From the NCBI GenBank assembly GCA_028565635.1, contig JAOXYB010027646.1, forward strand, positions 1-15,471: a stretch of 15,471 bases of DNA. Direction: 5' to 3'. Within the stretch, counting starts at the first letter, position 1, and the number at the start of each line of letters is the position of its first letter. Source of the stretch: Phoronis ovalis (taxonomy: Eukaryota > Phoronida > Phoronidae). The position numbers and the translations under genes were made by a program. The notes below the pieces were generated by a model. It ran no database searches and was not told the DNA's origin. It worked only from the letters and a program-made list of their open reading frames with translations. This document shows, piece by piece, positions 1 through 8,059 of this stretch.

Positions 1-734
1 GTTTTCTGAACACATTCAGTTTTTCATCTTTTTGAGCCTTGGCGTTGACAATACTCTGACATGTAAAAACTGAAATAATATTTTAAAAAAATAAATGAAC
101 ATGCAAACACTTTTGGGAGCATTCTTATGATATGTGGTGAAAGAGTGTAAGGATAATAGCATGCTATTCATTTGTTCCTGATGTCTCACACAACAAAACA
201 TTTAAGTGGCTTCACAATTTTGTGTGTACGCAGCGTTTTATGTCACAACAAAGTGGATGTCCATCAAATATACATATTGTCATCTTTAAATGAGCTATCC
301 TCAATAGGATGTGTACATTTCTTTAAAAAAAATTTAAAAAGATGCATTTAAGTCATCAATCTGTATTTATACAGGGAGCTTCAGGCATCTCATTTTCTAT
401 TTAGTAAATGATCCATTAAGGTGGGTGTATTCATTTTCTACACAGATAATATTAGATAAAAGCAAGTTTATTGCTAAAGTTTGTCAACATTTGTAAAACT
501 GCAGTTTTGCTCTCCATTAAATTAATTTATGGAAATAAAAATCATAAAAGCAAGATTTATGTTGAATAGATAGGATCTTTTTGAATAGAATAAGATATTT
601 GAAGACCTACTAAAAAATGGACACCTAGATTAAAACAATTCCTGGGTCAAAAATTGTAGTCTAAACTCACTTACAAAACCTAAAGTTATTGACAAGAGAG
701 AAGTCTTCTGCCATAATAAAGTGTCTGTTTCCAG
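1..734. other. AT-rich noncoding stretch
   Basis: I see no supportable gene here. There are only three CpG dinucleotides (at the left edge and near 227-233), short A and T runs, and no tandem repeat. Open frames are at most about 60 codons and are made of AT-rich noise. The stretch ends in the polypyrimidine tract and acceptor that precede the exon-like block at 735. Confidence 0.7.
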
Positions 735-783
735 TCCTCAGTTTACTTTAGAGATGAGAACAATTTATCTGAAACACAAATTG
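735..783 (+). CDS. candidate internal exon, unknown protein
   Basis: This 49-nt block is bounded by a good acceptor (gtctgtttccag) and a good donor (gtatgtaaat). It is open in the frame starting at its first base and encodes SSVYFRDENNLSETQI, leaving one base over (phase 1). It is richer in charged and polar residues than the AT-noise frames around it. I do not recognise the peptide. No partner exon with the matching phase was found nearby: the next good acceptor, near 1405, gives a stop in the required frame. Chance occurrence of a 49-nt open block between splice-like signals is quite possible, so this is a low-confidence call from splice signals alone. Confidence 0.22.
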
Positions 784-3334
784 GTATGTAAATTCTTGTG
801 ATTGTTTACAAAACTTCTGATTGACACAAAATCAACTCCCAAAACTTTGAGTAGCTTTGATAACATTTGCCCCAAGCATATTTTCAAAGGAACATCAGTT
901 TGCTTATTTCATGCAAAGGATTGAAACTGTGTTGTGAATTGTGCTAAAATGCATTCTAGCACTCATATTTCTATCAAATTTACTGCAAGACTTGTCAGAT
1001 AAAAGATAACACAAAGTTTAGAAATGATCAGTGTCATGCTTTCTTAGATTTAATTTTGATACAAGAATGAGCTAACCCAAATCTAATTAGTCTGTTGGCG
1101 CAATTAACTAATTTAATTTACACCAGTAACAGGTCTCTCATAATAGGTATTAGAGATTCCATCCATGATGACTAGTAGAGTTAATTTCAAAATGATAATG
1201 TTTTTTATTACCCTTGATCATGAAATAAACATGTCATCTGTAAGTTATCTCAAATGGGCTAATTTGTGACAGTATATGCCACTGTTAAGATAACAATTTA
1301 CAGAGGGAAGTATGTCTCTTTGAAATTACATAAATTGAAAAATGGTATTGTTTTCATCTCTAAAAATAGATAAATAAATCAAGATTCTCACTTCTAATTT
1401 TTGCAGAGATTGAAATTTAGTTTTTTGACAGTGCTTATGGTTTCTTGGTTAATTAATAGATTCTTGAAAGAGCTACCTGTTTAAGTTCAACCATCCAAAT
1501 TGGCATTTTCTAATAAATAGTAGTTCTGCCAGACAGATTCCCTTAAACCATGAAATGAATAGCGGATACATAGCTTATGTGAAGAGTGGATCTTTTGGAG
1601 GAGGCTTTTTAGTTTCTGGTCAATGGACAGTAAATGTTATTGAAAAAGAGACTTGTCTCATTAAATAATATTTGCTTTCTTGACTTTACATTTCAAGGTG
1701 AATCTCCAAACTGGACAGTTCCATGAGTCTTTAGTACTTAACTGAGCAGGAAAATGGAAGTGAAAATAATTGTAAAACAGGGTGATGATGTAAAAAACGA
1801 GTGACAGTCCTATGCTGAAAACAAGTTCAGAGAGAAAGCGGAATCAGTTTATATTAACATTTAGTTGTTTGTAAGGTTGTCAGTTGTGTATCCAAGTGCA
1901 TTATTTCATATCTTCATTCTGCACTTAAATTCTCATTGTCACATCGTAAGGACCCACAACAGGCAGTTCAAATCATGCATAAGACAGCCCCAGAGTATCA
2001 GTTTTCATATTTTCCATTCAATTTTTAATCACGGCTATTCATAATTTAATATGCAAAGAGTTATAGCATCTTTTCACCGTATGTTTTTATTGGGTTAGGA
2101 TGAGGAATGGTGAGTGCATTTGTTTGAAAAGGAACAGTTTTATATTATTGTAACTTTTGTATCGGATTTTTAAAATAGGATGGATGCCTATAAGGTCCAA
2201 ACAAACTGTAAATAAAATACCTAACAAAATCAGTGTTAGAAAACACAATGAAGCAGATAGGGATAACAGTTTTCTTTTATGATAGATTAATTTGGTCTTC
2301 CACACATCTTTAATCCTCTTTAAATAAAAACTAATTGATAGCATTCATCTAAAGTTGTTACTTCTTTAGTGAATCAGTGCAGTATAAAATATACCTATGT
2401 TATTGTAACTAAATATCATAAAAGAAACGCACACGTCGAAAGGCAAGTATTGGGTTTAAAAAATTCCCGACAAGCTATTGTGAATTTAATATGCTAAATT
2501 AAACGTATAGACGCAAAAGAATGCACATTTTCTTATCTGGCTTAGTAGGTACTTTTAGTTGAAAATGTTTGTCATGAATTGTTTGAACTAATTCAGCAGA
2601 AAACTTGTTCAAAACTTTAATAAAATTTTAATTTAAATGTTTTTCTCTTCTGCTTACGTTTTCTGTGTCTGAAATAAAACTTTTCCATCAAATAAAAAAC
2701 ATTGCTTTTCTTACAATATCATGCTTATTGAACTCTTGTTTTTGTACTGTTTTTTATTGTTTACTCATTTTCTATATATGATGCAAACTAAAGGACGTGT
2801 TCTTTAGCAAATTTTTTTATCAATAATCCATTCCTATTGTTAACTAGATTGTAATGCTAGATTCTCTATTGAAATTATTGCTTGATGCTAATTGCTATGT
2901 TTAAATTATAAATAATTTATGAAAATAACATGTTGTCTGATGCTATATTCCTTCAGTATATATATGATAATTGTTTTTCCTAAAATACAGGATTCTTTTC
3001 CTTATCTCATGGATGGAAGTCATTTTATATTATATTTGCATGTTTAAAATGTCTTTTTTTTTGGCGTTAACTGCTTAAAAGTTTGCATTATTCTTTATTT
3101 TAAATTACAATAATTGCTTTCTATAATCATTGGCCAGCTTATAGATCAAAACTTGAAAATTTGTAATTGCACAATTTTGCTTCAAGAAGAAAAATATATA
3201 AGAAAAAGATGATACAATTGTATGTTTTATGTGCTTTTTTATAAGCATTAAGTTATCCAATTTTGGGCAATTTAGCATGTATATTTAAGTTTTTACTGGT
3301 TAATGATTTGTAATATTGCCCTTTAAATGCTCAG
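784..3334. other. AT-rich noncoding stretch
   Basis: No supportable gene. A strong acceptor-like site near 1385-1405 (ttctaatttttgcag) leads into a 25-codon hydrophobic frame with no good donor. Another near 2991 (tttttcctaaaatacag) leads into an 18-codon frame, also without a good donor. A small cluster of six CpG lies at 2428-2513 in an otherwise CpG-poor region. A hydrophobic minus-strand frame is listed separately at 2087-2344. Confidence 0.6.
2087..2344 (-). CDS. hydrophobic open frame, doubtful
   Basis: This 85-codon minus-strand frame has a true ATG. It begins with a lysine- and arginine-rich segment (about residues 8-25), followed by a hydrophobic stretch (about residues 26-52) that could span a membrane, and then a short basic tail. 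The order would suit a type II membrane protein's first exon. However, AT-rich noise often yields Leu/Ile/Phe-rich frames with Lys-rich flanks, so this layout is weak evidence. There is no recognised family, no clear promoter and no convincing donor. I consider it more likely noise than gene. Confidence 0.1.
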   Translation of the reverse strand: MLSISFYLKRIKDVWKTKLIYHKRKLLSLSASLCFLTLILLGILFTVCLDLIGIHPILKIRYKSYNNIKLFLFKQMHSPFLILTQ

Positions 3335-3410
3335 AGAACTTTTAAATATTATGACAGTTGATGAACTGGAATCTCCAACAGACAATTCAAATCAATTACT
3401 GACATCACAG
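3335..3410 (+). CDS. candidate exon A of a plus-strand gene
   Basis: This 76-nt block starts after an acceptor-like site (ccctttaaatgctcag) and ends at a good donor (CAG followed by gtaaatag). Reading one base plus 25 codons gives ELLNIMTVDELESPTDNSNQ followed by LLTSQ. It has an acidic and polar composition and clearly higher GC than its flanks. It enters in phase 2 and ends on a codon boundary, matching the next candidate exon at 4040. An in-frame ATG lies upstream at 3327 and another inside at 3351, so it could instead be a first coding exon. I do not recognise the family. The case rests on splice signals, composition and phase agreement with the following blocks. Confidence 0.4.
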
Positions 3411-4039
3411 GTAAATAGAAGTAATCAATTACAATTATTAAATGTGCTTTATCTTTTGTTTCTCATTCTTAAGTGTGAGCTTATTATTAGCCGGCAACCA
3501 TACTTCCTGTAGTTTTGATAATTAATTAACTACAAAAAAGTAAAATACATTGTAATGAAAGTATTTTTTAAGAACTACAGTAACCTAATACAGATATCTT
3601 AATTAGGATTACCTAAATTAAAGTTTTACCTAAAATTTAGCTCATAATATTAATTACTATCAGTGAAGCAGAAAAGTGCATTTATTTTTTTCTAAAGCTT
3701 GTATTTATAATCACTATAATTTGTGAGTGGGATTAGAAAAACAGCACATTATGATTATTCCAATAATTACACAAGGCCCATATTCCAGTATAAGAACATC
3801 TGCCAGTTGATTTGAGTGGCAGGCTTAAGTACAATTCTAGAGATAATACCAGATAATGCAACAACCCCTCACACCCTCATCACACAATTGTATTGTTTTA
3901 TATCCAGTATTTTATAAAAACGTTACTTTAATGAAAGTTTAATGACATTTTAATTACATTTGACATCTTTGTATATTAAATTATCTCGTAATTTTTGTTA
4001 TATATACGTCATGTACAATTTCTGAAAGATATTTTATAG
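3411..4039. other. candidate intron between exon blocks A and B
   Basis: AT-rich sequence with no supportable coding frame. If blocks A and B are real exons, this is a 629-base intron running from gtaaat to attttatag. It contains a T-rich stretch and several TTAATTA-type AT motifs, and no repeat was recognised. Confidence 0.35.
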
Positions 4040-4123
4040 ATTGTAAATGCAGGACATGTATATAATGTATGCGTAACTTTGGATTTACCTATTCCACTGC
4101 ATGATGAAAATACAGCGAGACAG
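4040..4123 (+). CDS. candidate exon B of a plus-strand gene
   Basis: This 84-nt block lies between an AG acceptor (attttatag) and a good donor (CAG followed by gtaatag). It encodes exactly 28 codons, IVNAGHVYNVCVTLDLPIPL then HDENTARQ, with both ends on codon boundaries. The alternating polar and hydrophobic middle (VYNVCVTLDL) followed by a proline turn resembles a beta strand of an extracellular or lumenal beta-sandwich domain. That is inference from pattern only. A G-x-x-Y-x-V...L-x-L-P layout also occurs in seipin, but the residues after it do not match that family. It is the most coding-like short block in the window. Confidence 0.42.
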
Positions 4124-4643
4124 GTAATAGAAACTATTGGTGTTTAGCATTATCTAAATAATGAATTACATTTGTCAGACCATACATATTTAGAACTCTG
4201 CAGGAACCAAGGCATCTTCAATTTTTTTTATTTTTTTTTAATAAAAATAACTATTTTCTTTGGCATTGTTGATATGTATTAAAAGTTCTGCTTTCTTTTT
4301 TTTGAAATAAAAATTAATGTATTGCAAGTGTTTAAGGCTTGACTATCAATGTATTTGTATCGAAATTGATTTTCTTATTAAAGAGGATGCGAGTTGTTGA
4401 CCTTTGTTTTTAACTGAATAAGAAACCTATGCTGGGAGACAGTTTGCATATGTTTCACCAATATGTTTCTATTATCTCAACAGTTTATAAACATATGAAT
4501 TGAATTTTAAGCACTTTACAATCGAACTATTTTAACATTTATTTATTCAGAATTATGAAGTCTTGAATTTTCCTATTATGCACTAGATCTTCATTATTAA
4601 TTAGTTAAAATAATATAAAATCTCCTTGGTGCTACAACATCAG
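4124..4643. other. candidate intron between exon blocks B and C
   Basis: AT-rich with T runs near 4218-4240 and 4296-4304 and no supportable coding frame. A 9-bp inverted repeat pairs CATATGTTT at 4447-4455 with AAACATATG at 4489-4497, across a 33-base loop that contains a third partial copy. Nothing else stands out. Confidence 0.35.
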
Positions 4644-4702
4644 CTTTCTGCAGAATTGACAGTAAAATCTCGGCCTAATAAAAATAGTTGTATTTCTTTC
4701 AG
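4644..4702 (+). CDS. candidate exon C of a plus-strand gene
   Basis: This 59-nt block ends at a good donor (TTCAG followed by gtaatatg) and starts after an AG with a weak pyrimidine tract (gctacaacatcag). A better-looking acceptor ten bases downstream (tttctgcag) would break the frame carried from block B. In the frame continuing from block B it encodes LSAELTVKSRPNKNSCISF and leaves two bases (phase 2). The sequence is basic and polar and reads like a beta strand and loop. The family is unrecognised. Confidence is below that of block B because of the weak acceptor. Confidence 0.28.
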
Positions 4703-4916
4703 GTAATATGTATTTTTAAAATGTTTGAGAAAAGAATATATAAGCTTGGGATTTACTGTCCTATAGATGATTAAACTGTACATTAGCTGAACTTAGAGTT
4801 TTATATATCCTAGGCTGAATCTATACCAAGACTATATTTTTAAAAAATAATTATTTATTAAATGTTGCTGAATACAGTTTAATTTTTGCCTTTTTTTTGA
4901 ATTTATGGATATGCAG

Positions 4917-4953
4917 TTATAAGCCCTTTAGCTTACAGTTGAAAGTGATACTT
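4917..4953 (+). CDS. candidate exon D of a plus-strand gene
   Basis: This 37-nt block follows a strong pyrimidine tract (ttgccttttttttg) and an acceptor ending in atgcag, and stops before gtatgtta. Its first base completes the codon left open by block C. The frame then reads YKPFSLQLKVIL and ends on a codon boundary. The joined A-B-C-D frame has no stop. The exon is very short and its donor is only moderate, so it could be a chance extension of the chain. Confidence 0.22.
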
Positions 4954-5000
4954 GTATGTTACATGAATAACAGATAATTCACCTGCAATTTGTCTTATTA

Positions 5001-5172
5001 TATCACATCTTAACAAGATAATAGCACCTTATCTTTTACCATACAAAAAGATAAAATCAAAGATAGCCCTTTAATTGGTTTTAACCCATTATCATCTAAC
5101 CAATCACAGATAGTCAGTGGACAACAGGTGCCTCCTGTGACTTCTTGATAGTTGTGTATTAGAAAGGTGATA
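5001..5172. promoter_or_regulatory. cluster of GATA motifs, possible enhancer
   Basis: Nine GATA/TATC cores lie within 172 bases, starting at 5001, 5017, 5030, 5050, 5062, 5090, 5109, 5147 and 5169. They fall on both strands. At this base composition I would expect two or three. A 7-bp inverted pair, ATTGGTT at 5074-5080 and AACCAAT at 5098-5104 (a CCAAT-type motif in both orientations), sits inside the cluster. Clusters like this are typical of GATA-factor enhancers, but motif density alone does not prove function. Confidence 0.3.
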
Positions 5173-6475
5173 TTGCTTTAATGAAACAAAAAAAATTCTA
5201 ATACATAGGAAGATCATAAAGAATTATCCAGGTATTTTTCAGGCATCCTGTGATATTAAATGTTGTATGTGTTACTACTAATTGCTGGTTATGTAATGCC
5301 CTTGGAATAAAATAGGGAAATACGATAAAATCTATGTTATCAGACTTTCTGATAGGAACCTTATTTAAACTTTAGCAGTGAGGATGTTTTCATCTAGTTT
5401 AATAGTTTTAATCTTACTTAATATACATTAATAAATAACAGAAAACAGAAATATTCATTCATCTCTGGTAGCCTATCTCTGTAGTGTACCAAATTACTGG
5501 CATATGTAGATAACAACTGGAATTCAAAATTTTTAAAAGAAGCAATTTAGCTTGACGCTACAAGATGGTCTGAGGGTTAGTTGAGATCCCCTTATTAGCT
5601 ATTCAATAACAAACTTCACATTTAATCTGCAGGATTACTATCCAAAGATTACATCAGAGATGTCCAGGTATTTACACAAATCTGCACTGACAAATCCCCT
5701 CTGGCTTATCTCAGTTAGTATGCACTTGTACTTTTTGAATACATGGGTGATAATAATAATATAATTTTGTGAATTGTACTAAGTGGTCAATTTAAGACAA
5801 ATTACATAACAGAGATTATAATTTTCCCCATCTTAAATTAAACAATTTAGTAGATATTCCTATCTTTAGTAAAATTCAAAATACTTCCTTTAGCTTACAA
5901 GTCTGATACCCTTGATACACCTGAAAATTATTTATCATTTATTAGCAGTTTATTTTCAGAACAAAATGATGCTACAAGTCCCAAAAAATGCTAAGAAATA
6001 TTCTAATATCTTGTAAATAAAATTAAATTAAAAGTTAAATTACTTGAATTTGTGGTGACATTTGCACCTGCATAAACCTGTGTTTATGGAAGTTTTGTAT
6101 TTATAATTATAATCCCTATCATTTTCTTAGCATGAAGCCTGCAATTATTGTCCATTATATTATAATTTCTTGTGGAGATTTATCCAAACCAGTGAAGAAC
6201 ACTTGCCACCTGTATCAGTCATAACAAGTATAATACATGTGCATAGTCTCAGACAAAAAGTATCATAATATGAACTTTTCTTTTAAATTCCTCACATAAG
6301 AATAACTGTTCTGAAGTGGAATAGAGTATGTGTTTATAAATTATTTTTTAGTATTTTTGTAAATTAAAATGAACAAAAGACTAATGATGATATTACTTAA
6401 TGAATATTCATAACTTTACCAGTGGTTTCTAGTGCAAGAATCCTTTAATAGTTTTAAAGACATTTGTCAGTGTAG
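5173..6475. other. AT-rich noncoding stretch
   Basis: Nearly free of CpG and without a convincing gene. It contains a short ATA run near 5750-5765 and an exon-like 35-nt block at 5633-5667. It also holds a 45-codon frame without an ATG at 6132-6269, after cattttcttag. None of these has both ends supported. Homeodomain-type sites at 5623-5651 are listed separately. Confidence 0.5.
5623..5651. promoter_or_regulatory. three TAATC/GATTA homeodomain-type sites
   Basis: TAATC at 5623-5627, GGATTA at 5632-5637 and GATTA at 5647-5651 lie within 29 bases, the first two facing each other around TGCA. TAATCC/GGATTA is the preferred site of K50 homeodomain proteins (Otx, Pitx, Gsc class). The block is more complex and less AT-rich than its surroundings. 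The same bases also form a splice-like exon (acceptor aatctgcag, donor gtattt), so the reading is ambiguous. Confidence 0.22.
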
Positions 6476-6748
6476 TTTTCAATACAAATTGTGTATATTG
6501 AAGAAATCCTCATATCAAACTTAAATTTGAATGAATTATTTAATGAATCTAATCCTTATCAGTTCAGTAATCATAACCAGGGATTATACCTACTTATGCT
6601 GTCTTTAGAACTAAAATTCCTTACAAGTCCAATAAAGCAGAAACTTTTGCATAAACTTTCAAATGGTAGTGGAAAAACCATTCAAATGTTTCAACTTAGA
6701 CATCAGCAAAATTATATTATACCTTTTAATGTTTTTCTGTCAGTCTAG
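6476..6748 (+). CDS. open frame, possible terminal exon, doubtful
   Basis: A 90-codon frame runs from just after tgtcagtgtag (acceptor-like) to a TAG at 6746-6748. It has no ATG at its start; the first in-frame codons read FSIQIVYIEEIL. It is rich in Asn, Leu, Ser and Gln and lacks a recognisable domain. Its second half (about residues 45-90) is mildly basic. If block D at 4953 were spliced here the frame would stay open, since both are on codon boundaries, making this the last exon. Length in this AT-rich context is only modestly above chance. Confidence 0.17.
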   Translation, partial: FSIQIVYIEEILISNLNLNELFNESNPYQFSNHNQGLYLLMLSLELKFLTSPIKQKLLHKLSNGSGKTIQMFQLRHQQNYIIPFNVFLSV

Positions 6749-7302
6749 TTATTTTTAAATGTCCATGTTTACTTTGAAATTAGTTTCTGAAATCTTTGTG
6801 AAAGATATATTTGCGGTTTGTTCATGAGTCACTTACTTATTTAATTGTATGGAGATGAAATACCAGTGCATCAATGTTCAAATCAAATTAAGTTATATTT
6901 TTCTATCATTGTGTATTAATTGTTAGTATATTTACCTAGATAATATAAATATGAATCTCTCACAAGTTAGATTAATGTGAGCTTAGACCTCCCCTATAAT
7001 ATTCTTTTCATTTAATAATCTTTTTAATTTTGAGATGAAAGCATTCAATTGACTGTGAGCACTTGTGAGATGTAGGCTGAAGATAATATTGAATAAGGTT
7101 ACATGTTCAATTTGACATTTTGTTTAATAAAATCTAAAGATAACACAAGGATTTGTGAAAGTAACAGATCTTGTAGCTTAGCAACACTACCTAGTACAGT
7201 AAATAGTTTGATAACTTTTCAGATTGGACAAAATACAGAAACCTGCTGCTGTTGGGTTATTTACATTTGGGCCTAACATATGAACTATCTTGAGCTGTAC
7301 CT
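6749..7302. other. AT-rich noncoding stretch
   Basis: No gene seen. There is one CpG, at 6814. An AATAAA-like motif occurs near 7126 within tttaataaaatc and would fit a polyadenylation signal for the open frame ending at 6748, but AATAAA is frequent at this composition. Confidence 0.5.
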
Positions 7303-7328
7303 TGTAAACAGTAATCTGTCTGTAAACA
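7303..7328 (+). promoter_or_regulatory. pair of forkhead-type sites
   Basis: The 8-mer TGTAAACA occurs at 7303-7310 and again at 7321-7328, same orientation, 18 bases start to start. It matches the forkhead consensus RYAAAYA in its best form (TGTAAACA). The spacer carries a TAATC core. Two exact copies this close are unusual even in AT-rich DNA, suggesting a FOX-responsive element. There is no direct proof. Confidence 0.28.
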
Positions 7329-7558
7329 CTCATCTCCACAGATATCACTCATTTATGTTTTTGGTATATTTTAAATATTATATATCTGTCAAACTAATTT
7401 AGCTGTTTTTTTGGTAATCCTTTTAATTATTGATACAGTAGTTAAGGAATTAAATTGTAGAATTAAAAAAGACAAATAACTTGCTAAAATAAATATATAA
7501 TAAGAAAGGAATGTGATATCTATTTAAATGCAATTTCTTCAGTTTTAATTAAATCACT

Positions 7559-7579
7559 GTTTGATTTAATTAATCAAAC
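7559..7579. repeat. 21-bp palindrome with TTAATTA core
   Basis: Perfect 7-bp arms, GTTTGAT and ATCAAAC, flank a TTAATTA core. TAATTA is a typical homeodomain core and ATCAA/TTGAT is TCF/LEF-like. The right arm runs into AACCACA, a Runx-type core. It could be a composite binding site or a small DNA hairpin. Confidence 0.35.
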
Positions 7580-7677
7580 CACAGAGATGACCATAGTAAT
7601 TATATCTTGAAAGTAATTCCCATAAAAGACACATTAAAGACTTAATTTTAATTTTTTGCTTTCTTAGATTACTTTAA

Positions 7678-7839
7678 AATTCTAAGCTGACATTGATAAG
7701 ACATGGACAGACTCAAGAACAACTGTTGATGTTGTCACAGCAAAGACCTGTTGACTACAGGCTTTCTGCTTTTGTAATCAAAACAGGTGCATTGCATGTA
7801 CAAGTGAATTTCTGTAATAATTCTAAAAATATATTTTAA
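7678..7839 (+). CDS. 53-codon open frame, doubtful exon
   Basis: This plus-strand frame has no ATG at its start. It runs from an upstream stop at 7675 to TAA at 7837-7839. It begins NSKLTLIRHGQTQEQ and continues through PVDYRLSAFVIKTGALHVQ. The block from 7684 to about 7810 is notably less AT-rich than its flanks. The strong acceptor at 7657-7667 (gctttcttag) gives stops in all three frames, so a coding exon would need a weaker internal acceptor such as gacatggacag. The block may instead be a conserved noncoding element. Confidence 0.18.
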   Translation, partial: NSKLTLIRHGQTQEQLLMLSQQRPVDYRLSAFVIKTGALHVQVNFCNNSKNIF

Positions 7840-7972
7840 AATCAGCAAACTATGATCATTATATATTATCACTGATCAAACATAAATTCTTGATTCTTTT
7901 GAATTAAAATCTAGTTAAGAAAAAATCTCTAATCCAGTAAAATTTAAACAAACTCTGCAATTTGGGGAATCA

Positions 7973-8059
7973 TCGTGCAGCTCCTAAGCTACCACAAACA
8001 GAAAAGTTGCGTGGCCAGCCACCATTTCAAGCTATCAGTTTATGGCCCCGTATCACGAT
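7973..8059. other. small GC- and CpG-rich block
   Basis: About 50% GC with four CpG in under 90 bases, after 2.4 kb holding a single CpG. It follows an acceptor-like site (catcgtgcag). Two plus frames are open across it: one reads LLSYHKQKSCVASHHFKLSV, the other PKLPQTEKLRGQPPFQAISL. Neither has a good donor and neither is a family I know. It may be an exon remnant, a fragment of an old mobile element or a hypomethylated regulatory core. Confidence 0.35.

Noticed and set aside
1406-1480. 25-codon hydrophobic frame after a strong acceptor (ttctaatttttgcag)
   Set aside because: No acceptable donor before the stop, and the residues are typical AT-rich noise.
4040-4123. Resemblance of exon-like block B to the seipin lumenal strand (G-x-x-Y-x-V, L-x-L-P)
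   Set aside because: The conserved residues that should follow the proline in seipin are absent, and the neighbouring blocks do not match seipin either.
5750-5765. Short ATA trinucleotide run
   Set aside because: Only about four units; too short to call a microsatellite.
7687-7722. LTLIRHGQTQEQ resembles the catalytic RHG motif of phosphoglycerate-mutase-like enzymes
   Set aside because: Only the short RHG core fits. The residues after it do not follow the family pattern, the strong acceptor before it gives stops in all frames, and no further motif of the fold is present.
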